DNA of 64,000 bases from JBMDXB01 sp048594975. Lineage in GTDB: Bacteria; Acidobacteriota; Vicinamibacteria; Vicinamibacterales; 2-12-FULL-66-21. Position numbers and translations under genes: made by a program. Shown here one piece after another: positions 16,874 to 24,182 of this stretch. The notes under the pieces were generated by a model. It was not told where the DNA came from and searched no databases. It saw nothing but the letters and a program-made list of their open reading frames with translations. The stretch is from positions 17,444 to 81,443 of the forward strand of contig JBMDXQ010000125.1 of the NCBI GenBank assembly GCA_048594975.1. Direction: 5' to 3'. Every line of letters starts with the position of its first letter. The stretch's first letter is position 1.

Positions 16874-17580
16874 CTGCCGGCCGGCGGCGCGTCGCGGCGT
16901 AACGCCTTGCCCAGCCGCCCCACCACCCCGAGCGCGAGCATCCGGGCAAAGATCCAGCCGGCCCGGAACGTCGACAGCGGCTCGGTCCTGACTTCCGTTC
17001 GCCCGGCACGAATCGCCTCGCAGATCGCGGTGGCATCCGGCTCCGCATCCACCAGCGTGAACGTCGTTCCGAGCTGGTCGAGCAGGTGCAAGTCGGTGCT
17101 GCCCACCAGCGGCTTGCCTGTGCCGCGAGCCCAGCGGATGGCACGCTCGTTGAAATTCACCAGCCGGGTGTACATCGAGTTGACTTCCACCGCGTCGAAC
17201 AGATCCGCGTGCTGATCGAGGCGCGGGCCGAGCGCCGAGTGAATGGGATAGAACGCGTGCGGCGCAACCACCAGCCCGTTGGCCGCCGACCTCAGCGCCG
17301 CGATGTCCGCAAAGGTCCGCACCGCCGCGCAGGCCGCGGGGAAGTTCAGGAGCAGTACGTGCTGGTGATTGATGCTGCGCTCGATTCCGGGAATGAGCAC
17401 CACGCCGCGCTCGCGCGCGTAACCGGCATCGGCAGAGGGATCGAAGTAGCGGTTGTGCAGCGTAACCGCGATCGCGCCGTAGCCGAGGGCGGCCGCGTGA
17501 TCGATCAGCTGGCGGGTGGAGTGCGGGATGGCGTCCAGCGGGTCCTGGTCGGTGTGCGCGTGGAGCTCGACCTTGAGCAC
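16864..17580 (-). CDS. PHP-domain metal-dependent phosphoesterase-like protein
   Basis: Encodes 238 aa. The PHP signature begins at residue 5 with ELHAHTDQDP (His7, His9). LIPGIERS carries the conserved Glu, VVAPHAFYP a further His, and STDLHLLDQLG the last metal site. PHP proteins hydrolyse phosphoesters using a trinuclear metal centre. Short stand-alone versions such as this include histidinol-phosphate and nucleoside phosphatases. The substrate is undetermined. Its 3' end overlaps the subunit-3 gene by 10 bases in opposite orientation. Confidence 0.85.
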   Translation of the reverse strand: MLKVELHAHTDQDPLDAIPHSTRQLIDHAAALGYGAIAVTLHNRYFDPSADAGYARERGVVLIPGIERSINHQHVLLLNFPAACAAVRTFADIAALRSAANGLVVAPHAFYPIHSALGPRLDQHADLFDAVEVNSMYTRLVNFNERAIRWARGTGKPLVGSTDLHLLDQLGTTFTLVDAEPDATAICEAIRAGRTEVRTEPLSTFRAGWIFARMLALGVVGRLGKALRRDAPPAGSQA

Positions 17581-17652
17581 ACCCTTTCCATATCACGTCA
17601 CAGCGGCTTGACGTACTTCACGATCTCCGGCTCGAATCCGTGACGCACCGCA

Positions 17653-18825
17653 TTACAGCGCCGCCGATGCCGCCCGCGCCGCCTCGGTCGCATCGCGCGT
17701 GCGCGAGCGCCAGCCGAACCGATGCGCCCAGGGGTTCGGCCGGCGTTCGACGACGTCGGCGATGAGACGCCCGAGGATGGGCGCGAACTTGAAGGCATGG
17801 CCGCTGTCGCCGGCGGCGACGACCAGGCCGGGCCGGCCGGGGTGATGGTCGATCCAGAAATCACCGTCGAAGGTGTCGCAGTAGAGGCACAGCCTGGTCG
17901 CCTTGATCGCCGCCTCGGCGAGCGCCGCCAGGCTGCCGCGGAGGAACGCGCGGCACCGCTCCACCTCCGACGGCAGGACCGTCCTCTCGTCGTCCGGGTG
18001 CACGCGACGGCCGGCGCCGTGGTGACCGATCTTGAGGGTGTTGTCTGCTGACGCCGGGAATCCGTACCAGCCGGTGTTCGCGATGTCGGCGGCCCAGACA
18101 GGGAATCGGGGGGGACGCCACTCAGGTGAGGGTCCCGCATCCAGGTGGATCACCGGCTGCCCGGTCGTCCACATCACGTCGGCGAGCTCCGGAAGCAGGT
18201 GCGGCGTCCAGGCGCCCGCGGCGACGACGACGAGGTCGCCGCGCAGCACCTCGCCGGTGCGGGTTGCGACGCCGATGACGCGTCCACGATCCTCCAGCAG
18301 ACGGGAACACGCGGTCCGCGTGTGCAGCCGTGCGCCCGAGGCTTGCGCCTCTGCGGCCAGCCGCACAGTCACGTTGCCGCTCTCCACCCAGCCGGCGCGC
18401 GGATTGAAGTAGCCCTCGGGGTACTTCCCGCGCGACCATCCCGCGAATCGGCGGGCGATGTCGTCGTCGCGCAGCCGCTCGACGGCATATCCGCGCCCGG
18501 CGAGGACCCTCATGCTGTCGTGCTCGAAGCCGCCGGACCGCATCGGCGCGCCGGCGAGCAGGAGGAAGCCGACGTCGTGGAAGAGCGGCGGGCTCCACCG
18601 CGTGTTCCAGGCGTCCCACCCGGCGAGCGCGGCCTCGGCAAGCGCCGTGTAGAACTCGTCGGCGCCGTAGTCCATGCGCACGACCTTGCTGATGTCGGTG
18701 GAAGCGGCCAGCGGCTGCGGCACCGATCCCGCGTCCAGCACGTCGACCGTCCACCCGCGCGTGCTCAGCTCCCACGCGGCGGTGAGGCCGAAGACGCCGG
18801 CGCCGACGATGACGATGCTGGGCAT
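17653..18825 (-). CDS. FAD-dependent amine oxidase, sarcosine/N-methyltryptophan oxidase-like
   Basis: Encodes 390 aa, the size of monomeric sarcosine oxidase. The dinucleotide motif IVIVGAGVFGLTAAWEL opens the protein. Cys313 in RLCLYCDTFDGDFWID aligns by context with the cysteine that binds FAD covalently in monomeric sarcosine oxidase. GDSGHAFKFAPILG (339-352) is the typical C-terminal FAD/substrate block. It should oxidatively demethylate a secondary amino acid, producing hydrogen peroxide. It is divergent from the Gfo/Idh/MocA gene at 18991. The exact amine substrate is unknown. Confidence 0.9.
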   Translation of the reverse strand: MPSIVIVGAGVFGLTAAWELSTRGWTVDVLDAGSVPQPLAASTDISKVVRMDYGADEFYTALAEAALAGWDAWNTRWSPPLFHDVGFLLLAGAPMRSGGFEHDSMRVLAGRGYAVERLRDDDIARRFAGWSRGKYPEGYFNPRAGWVESGNVTVRLAAEAQASGARLHTRTACSRLLEDRGRVIGVATRTGEVLRGDLVVVAAGAWTPHLLPELADVMWTTGQPVIHLDAGPSPEWRPPRFPVWAADIANTGWYGFPASADNTLKIGHHGAGRRVHPDDERTVLPSEVERCRAFLRGSLAALAEAAIKATRLCLYCDTFDGDFWIDHHPGRPGLVVAAGDSGHAFKFAPILGRLIADVVERRPNPWAHRFGWRSRTRDATEAARAASAAL

Positions 18826-18990
18826 TGTTCCTGTCGTTGATGGTTACGTGGTTGCGGTGTGCCACGATTGTTGATCACGACGGCGCGACGGCTGACTCTC
18901 ACGTCCATCCACCGCGCGCAGCGCGGGCGCAAGGCGCATGGATCGACGCGACACGCCGCCCCCGGCGAATTGACCTATGATCGCGCTGCC

Positions 18991-20343
18991 ATGACTACTC
19001 GGAACACTGGCCTGTCGCGGCGTACGTTCCTTTACACGGCCGCCGCGGGTCTTGCCTCCGCCCGGCTCCGTGCCGCGACGGTGCCGGCAGCAGGCGGATA
19101 CGCGCCGTTGCGGCGGGCGCCGGGACAGCAACCGACCGCCGCGGCGCCGAGCGATCAGATCGTCCTCGGCATGGTCGGCGTCGGCGGCATGGGCAGCGGG
19201 CGCCTCAAAGGGTTCCTGCAGCATGCCGACGTGAGGATCGGCGCCATCTGTGACGTCGACGGCCGGCACCGCGAACGCGCGGCCGCCCTGGTCGACAGCG
19301 CCCGCGGGTATCGCCCTCCGGCGGTCGCTGACTACCGGCGCGTGCTCGACAACCGCGAGATCGACGCCGTCGCCGTCGTCACGCCGGATCACTGGCATGC
19401 GATTCCCACCGTTCACGCTTTCGACGCCGGCAAGGACGTGTTCGTCGAGAAACCCCTGAGCTACAGCGTCGCCGAAGGACGCGCGATGGCCGACGGGTCG
19501 CTGAAGCACAAGCGGGTCAGCCAGATGGGCAACCACATTCACAACGACCTGCCGAACTACCGCCGGGTCGTGGAGCTGGTGCAGTCGGGGAAGCTCGGTC
19601 GCATCACGCGCATCCACTGCTGGAAGACATCGCCGACGCAGCCGTACACGAACAGCGAGCCGGCGCAGGTGCCGGCGGAACTCGACTACGACTTCTGGCT
19701 CGGGCCGGCGCCGAAACGGCCGTATCACCCGCTGCGCAGCCACGGGACCTTCCGCCATTTCTGGGACTACTCCGGCGGAACGTTCATCGACTTCTGGTGC
19801 CACATCGTCGACGTCGCGGTGTGGGCGCTCGATCTCAGGGCGCCGACGAGCGTCGCGGCGGCGGGCGGGCGGTTCTTCCTGGCCGACGAAACCGAAACGC
19901 CCGACATGATCGAGGCGGTCCTAGAATATCCGGGGCTGCTGTTCACATTCAGCTTCCAGCCGGTGCCGCCGCCGGGCCTCGATCACATGGGCCACATCGG
20001 CTGCATCTTCGAGGGGACGGAGGCGTCGCTCGTCACCAACTACGAGCGGCACGACGTGCTCGTCAAGGGCAAGGCGGTACCGGACTTCCCGCGCCCCGAC
20101 CCGTCCATCGCCGACTCGCCCGGCCACCTGCGCGAGTTCCTGGACGCGATCAAGTCGCGCAACCTGGAGACGACCTGCAACGTGCGCTACGGCCACCGCG
20201 TGACCAAGCCGGGGCTGCTCGCCAACATCGCGTTCCGGACCGGGCGTCGTCTCTACTGGGACGACGCTCGGGAGCGGTTCAGGGACGACGGGGAGGCGAA
20301 TCGGTATCTCAAGAGGAAGTATCGGCGGCCGTACAGGCTGTAA
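18991..20343 (+). CDS. Tat-exported Gfo/Idh/MocA oxidoreductase (1)
   Basis: Encodes 450 aa. ATG 18991 opens a Tat signal (SRRTFLYTAAAGLASA). The Rossmann motif MVGVGGMGSG is at 61-70, and VFVEKPLSY gives the conserved Glu153-Lys154-Pro155 of the family. The C-terminal domain contains FWDYSGGTFIDFWCHIVDVAVWAL, the usual active-site His region. The family uses a tightly bound NAD(P) to oxidise or reduce sugars and inositols. Exported members often act on glycosides with internal cofactor recycling. It is followed after 29 bases by the EF-P gene. Confidence 0.9.
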   Translation: MTTRNTGLSRRTFLYTAAAGLASARLRAATVPAAGGYAPLRRAPGQQPTAAAPSDQIVLGMVGVGGMGSGRLKGFLQHADVRIGAICDVDGRHRERAAALVDSARGYRPPAVADYRRVLDNREIDAVAVVTPDHWHAIPTVHAFDAGKDVFVEKPLSYSVAEGRAMADGSLKHKRVSQMGNHIHNDLPNYRRVVELVQSGKLGRITRIHCWKTSPTQPYTNSEPAQVPAELDYDFWLGPAPKRPYHPLRSHGTFRHFWDYSGGTFIDFWCHIVDVAVWALDLRAPTSVAAAGGRFFLADETETPDMIEAVLEYPGLLFTFSFQPVPPPGLDHMGHIGCIFEGTEASLVTNYERHDVLVKGKAVPDFPRPDPSIADSPGHLREFLDAIKSRNLETTCNVRYGHRVTKPGLLANIAFRTGRRLYWDDARERFRDDGEANRYLKRKYRRPYRL

Positions 20344-20372
20344 TCGACAACGGCCATCGGGAAGGATTGGAA

Positions 20373-20948
20373 GTGGCGAGCCTGATTGAGGCGATAGCAA
20401 TCAAGCGCAGGACGTTCTTCGAATTCGAGGGAGCACCCTACGTCGCCATCGACGTGGACCTCTCGCGCCCGACGGCGCGCGGCGGGCAGACGCTCGTGCG
20501 GGTCAAGATGCGCAATCTGATTACGCGCGCCGTGTTCGACAAGACGTTCAAGGCGGGCGAGAAATTCACCGAGCCGGACCTGTCGACGGCCTCCGCCTCC
20601 TACCTCTACGCCGACGCCACCGGCTACCACTTCATGGACCAGGACACCTACGAGACGATCACGCTCCCCGCCACCCTGGTCGGCGACGATCGACTGCTGC
20701 TCGTCGACAACCTCCTGGTCGCCATCCAGCAACACAACGGCACGCCGATCGCGATCGAGTTCCCGCCGATCGTCGAGCTGACGGTCGCCAGCTCGGAGCC
20801 GGGCGTGCGCGGGGACACGGCGAGCGGCGGCGTCACCAAGCTGGCAACGCTCGAGAGCGGCCTGCAGGTCCGCGTGCCCCTCTTCATCAAGGAGGGCGAG
20901 AAGGTGAAGGTGCACACGGAGACGCGCGAGTTCGCCGGCCGCGCCTGA
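20373..20948 (+). CDS. efp: Elongation factor P family protein with Arg tip loop
   Basis: Encodes 191 aa from GTG 20373, preceded by GGAAGGATTGG. Three domains are visible: KOW-like (1-65), the middle OB fold (YLYADATGYHFMDQDTYETI) and the C-terminal OB fold with the EF-P signature KLATLESGLQVRVPLFIKEG. EF-P rescues ribosomes stalled on polyproline. The tip loop that usually reads PGK/PGR, with the modified residue, is here SRPTARGGQT (31-40). This is the PTARG form of the EF-P-like (YeiP/EfpL) group, with Arg36 near the tip. No modification enzyme (EpmA, EarP, YmfI) is seen nearby. It converges with the DUF1080 gene, 6 bases apart. Confidence 0.92.
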   Translation: MASLIEAIAIKRRTFFEFEGAPYVAIDVDLSRPTARGGQTLVRVKMRNLITRAVFDKTFKAGEKFTEPDLSTASASYLYADATGYHFMDQDTYETITLPATLVGDDRLLLVDNLLVAIQQHNGTPIAIEFPPIVELTVASSEPGVRGDTASGGVTKLATLESGLQVRVPLFIKEGEKVKVHTETREFAGRA

Positions 20949-20954
20949 GCGCCG

Positions 20955-21686
20955 CTACTTCTTCGCCGCCGGCAGCGGTCCGATCTCCAGCTTGCGGAAC
21001 TCGACTTCGGCCCCCTCGGCCTGGATCGCGATCTTGCCGCGGTCGGCCGTCGCGTTGAACCCGTTGTTCACGAGGTCGCCGTTCACCCACACCGCGACGG
21101 TGCGGTCGCGCGCCTCGATCACCATGGTGTTCCACTCGCCAAGCGGTTTCTCGGAGCCGTCGGTCAGGTTCAGGATGCGGCGCGCGTCACCGGCCCTGCC
21201 GCCGTAGTTCTGCCCTTCCTTGCGCGGCCGCCGCGTCTCCATGTCGGGCACCTCGATGTTCTCGTGGATGCACCAGAAGTCGCCGGCGTGCTCGTGGTTC
21301 ATCTGCACTTCGATCGACTGCGGGAACATGCCGTTCAGCGCGCGCAGCGTCGAGGCGTGCACGAGCACGCCGCTGTTGCCCGGTTTCCCGGGAAACCGAT
21401 ACTCGACCTCCAGACGGTAGTTCCGATAGACGTTGTCCGTCAGCAGATGCCCGCGCGGGGTGCCACGGCTGATGAGCATGCCGTCGCGCACGATGAAACT
21501 CGGCGGCGCGTCCGGCTTCGCGTCCTTATCGGGGACGTCGGCCGTCCACCCGGTCAGGTCCTTGCCATTGAAGAGCGACCCGACCTTGGTCGGAACGATG
21601 GCCTCGGCGGGGGGAGCGGCCTGCGCCAGGGCGACGAGCGGGATGGCGATGAAGGCGAGAGTCAGGAGAAAGGTGAGTTTTCGCAT
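20955..21686 (-). CDS. Exported DUF1080 protein (3-keto-glycoside hydrolase-like)
   Basis: Encodes 243 aa. A signal peptide (MRKLTFLLTLAFIAIPLVALAQ) is followed by the DUF1080 fold: SLFNGKDLTGW, a beta-sandwich with YRLEVEYRFPGKPGNSGVLVH, IEVQMNHEHAGDFW, and the C-terminal GEWNTMVIEARDRTVAVWVNG and GKIAIQAEGAEVEFRKLEI. DUF1080 members have been linked to hydrolysis of 3-keto-disaccharides and glycosides in Bacteroides. The nearby Gfo/Idh/MocA dehydrogenases and isomerases are the enzyme types expected to work with it. The assignment to this chemistry is inference from family. Confidence 0.87.
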   Translation of the reverse strand: MRKLTFLLTLAFIAIPLVALAQAAPPAEAIVPTKVGSLFNGKDLTGWTADVPDKDAKPDAPPSFIVRDGMLISRGTPRGHLLTDNVYRNYRLEVEYRFPGKPGNSGVLVHASTLRALNGMFPQSIEVQMNHEHAGDFWCIHENIEVPDMETRRPRKEGQNYGGRAGDARRILNLTDGSEKPLGEWNTMVIEARDRTVAVWVNGDLVNNGFNATADRGKIAIQAEGAEVEFRKLEIGPLPAAKK

Positions 21687-21719
21687 GCGCGCATCATAGC
21701 GCGGGACGTCGCGCTGACG

Positions 21720-22412
21720 TCAGCCCCGGCAGAGTGCCGCCAGCCGGCGCACGCGCTCGATGACAACCGGCCGGTCCTGCCGGTCGGATTCGCGAGCCGC
21801 CCGCCCGACGTGCGCCTCGCGGACGCACCCGGTTCGCACGATCTCGGCGATCATCGCCTCGTCCACCGCGTAGCCCGCGATGATGTCGAGTCGTCCCGCC
21901 GCCCGCGCGGTGTACTTCGCGAGGCGAGCCGCACGTGCTTGAGGCGTGCCTTCCCTGCCGCTCGTGAGGATCTTGTCGATCTGCGGCACGGCCGCGAGCC
22001 GGTCGATCGCGCCGAGGGGATCGCGCAGCCGATCGAACGCGCGGTGAAAGGTCGCGCGCCCGCCCGGCGCCGCCTCGAGCAGGCGCGCGACATCGTCCAG
22101 CCGCAACTCCCCCGCCGACGCGAAGCCGATGACCAGGCCGTCGACGCCCAGCGCCGCGAACTCCGCCGCCGCCCGCCGCAACGGCTCGAACTCGCCCGGC
22201 CGCAGGTCGTATCCATCGTTCCCACGGACCATGATGCGCAGCGGCAGCCGCGTCTCGGCCGCGATCGCCCGGACGAGGTCGATCGGCGGCGTCAACCCTC
22301 CGGCCTGCAGGTTGCGCACGACTTCGAGCCGATCGGCGCCTCCCTCGGCCGCCGCACGCGCGTCATCCTGCGACGTGACGATGACCTCGAGCAGCAGTGG
22401 CATCGCAGACAC
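21720..22412 (-). CDS. cutC: CutC family protein
   Basis: Encodes 230 aa, a TIM-barrel of the CutC family. Recognisable parts are LLEVIVTSQDDARAAAEGGADRLEV at the N terminus, the LPLRIMVRGNDGYDL region (~55-69), ATFHRAFDRLRDP (~120-132) and KILTSGREGTP (~148-158). CutC was named for copper homeostasis, but its biochemical role is poorly defined. It lies 33 bases upstream of the DUF1080 gene on the same strand, so the two may be co-transcribed. Confidence 0.9.
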   Translation of the reverse strand: MSAMPLLLEVIVTSQDDARAAAEGGADRLEVVRNLQAGGLTPPIDLVRAIAAETRLPLRIMVRGNDGYDLRPGEFEPLRRAAAEFAALGVDGLVIGFASAGELRLDDVARLLEAAPGGRATFHRAFDRLRDPLGAIDRLAAVPQIDKILTSGREGTPQARAARLAKYTARAAGRLDIIAGYAVDEAMIAEIVRTGCVREAHVGRAARESDRQDRPVVIERVRRLAALCRG

Positions 22413-22597
22413 ACTCTAAGCTAGCATCGGGCGCGGTTTCACGACCTCGCGCGGGGGCCTGCGAGCGGGGCGCCGGCGCGCAGGGCCGTCTCCCGTGACC
22501 AGTGCATTGGGCCCGAGCACCAGCTGGGGCTGCTCGGAGCCAGGACCCGCCTGCGGTCGTGAAACCCGCTTCAGTGTCGTCCAAGCAGGTGAGCGCC

Positions 22598-24160
22598 ATG
22601 ACCAAGATCGATCGACGGGCGTTTCTCGGCAGTCTCGCGGCCGGAGCGGCCGCGTCGGCGTGCAGCACGGCCACGACCACTATCGTCCCCCGCCACGTCC
22701 TCGGCGGGCCCGGGTACCGCCCGCCGAGCGACATGATCGTGCTGGCGCAGGTCGGTTGCGGCCTGCAGGCGCAACGGCAGGTGTTCACCGGCCTGGCGAC
22801 GCGGCCGGACATCCTCTTCGTCGCCGTCGTCGACCCCAACATCGACACGCAGGACTACGTCGACTGGAGCCGCAACGGCAACCGCGACCGCATCCGCAAG
22901 TTCCTCGACGACCCGAAGTGGGGTGACGGCGACAAGGGCATCCGCGGCGGGCGCAACGTCGCCGTCGAGATCCTCGAGCGCTACTACGCGAGCACGAATC
23001 GCGCCGGCGCGGGCATCCGCTCGTATGCCGACTTCCGCGAGATGCTCGAAAAGGAAACCGACATCCAGGGCGTCATCAACATCACGCCCGATCACCAGCA
23101 CGGTCCGATCAACATCGCGGCGCTCCGGAAGAACAAGGCGGCCATCTCGCACAAGCCGGTCGCGCACGTGCTCTACGAGGTGCGCCGCACGCTGGACGCG
23201 GCGCGCGCGAGCACTGCGCCGGCGCACCTGCTCGCCTACAGCAACACGCCCGACCGCCACACGCTCGCCGCGTGGATAAACGCCGGGGCGATCGGCACCG
23301 TCAGAGAGGTACACAACTGGACGAACCGGCCGTTCTGGCCGCAGGGGTGGCAGGAGTACTACAAGCAGGGATCACGGATCCCGTCGGGCTTCGACTGGAC
23401 GCTCTGGCAGGGCCCCGAACCGGATCGTCCGTACCACCCGTTGTACACGCACGCGGTCTATCGTGGGTGGTACGCATTCGGAACAGGCTGCTGCGGCGAC
23501 ATGGGTCATTACAGCCTCTGGCAACCGTACCGCATCCTGAAGCTCGGCGTCCCCGAATGGGTCGAGGCACGCCCGAACAACGAAGCCTGGGTCGACGCGA
23601 CCAACGTCAGCCGCGGCGGCCGCGTCTCCCTGATCGGTTTCCCGAAGGCGAGCACGATCCGCTGGCGGCATCCGGCCACGGCAGAGCGACCCTCGATCGA
23701 CGTCTTCTGGTACGACGGCGGCATCAAGCCGGCGACACCCGAAGAACTCTACGCGGACGGTGAGGACTTCGACGACGAGGGCATGCTGTTCGTCGGTGAC
23801 AAAGGCAAGATCCTCTGCGATTTCCGCGGCAACCGGCCGCGGCTCGTCCCGAGGAGCCGCCAGGCGACGTTCGAGGGCTCCGTCACCGTACCCGAGTACG
23901 ACAAAACCACGCCGGACGACGAGTGGGTGAACGCGATCAGGAAAGGGACGAAGTCGAAGGGCAGCTTCGAGGAGATTGCCGCCTTCGCCGAGGCGCTCAC
24001 GCTGGGCAACATCGCGCTGCGCGTGCCCTACAAGCGGCTGATCTGGGACGCGCAGAAGCTGGAGTTCACGAACTCGCCGGACGCGACCAAGCTGGTCCGC
24101 CGCGAGCAGTACCGCGCGGGGTGGGAACAGCTGATAACCGGCGGGCCGTCCGGCACGTAG
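22598..24160 (+). CDS. Gfo/Idh/MocA oxidoreductase (2), Tat lipoprotein-like
   Basis: Encodes 520 aa. ATG 22598 opens DRRAFLGSLAAGAAASACS, a twin-arginine signal that ends in a lipobox-like ASAC (Cys22), so it may be a membrane-anchored lipoprotein. LAQVGCGLQAQRQ is the nucleotide-binding loop. The usual EKP motif is replaced by SHKPVAH (Lys186 kept, Glu changed to His). TPDHQHGP is the conserved region before it. A long C-terminal domain carries CCGDMGHYSLWQ. At ~520 aa it is longer than typical members. It is followed after 22 bases by an ADOP permease and then an isomerase, probably one operon. Confidence 0.87.
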   Translation: MTKIDRRAFLGSLAAGAAASACSTATTTIVPRHVLGGPGYRPPSDMIVLAQVGCGLQAQRQVFTGLATRPDILFVAVVDPNIDTQDYVDWSRNGNRDRIRKFLDDPKWGDGDKGIRGGRNVAVEILERYYASTNRAGAGIRSYADFREMLEKETDIQGVINITPDHQHGPINIAALRKNKAAISHKPVAHVLYEVRRTLDAARASTAPAHLLAYSNTPDRHTLAAWINAGAIGTVREVHNWTNRPFWPQGWQEYYKQGSRIPSGFDWTLWQGPEPDRPYHPLYTHAVYRGWYAFGTGCCGDMGHYSLWQPYRILKLGVPEWVEARPNNEAWVDATNVSRGGRVSLIGFPKASTIRWRHPATAERPSIDVFWYDGGIKPATPEELYADGEDFDDEGMLFVGDKGKILCDFRGNRPRLVPRSRQATFEGSVTVPEYDKTTPDDEWVNAIRKGTKSKGSFEEIAAFAEALTLGNIALRVPYKRLIWDAQKLEFTNSPDATKLVRREQYRAGWEQLITGGPSGT

Positions 24161-24182
24161 CAGGCGGGTCGGAGGAGTGTCG

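Noticed and set aside
17598..17652. Short minus-strand frame ending GFEPEIVKYVKPL, with a T-arm-like GGCTCGAATCC on the other strand
   Set aside because: No start codon with a ribosome site gives more than ~16 residues, and no tRNA fold is possible; insufficient evidence for either.
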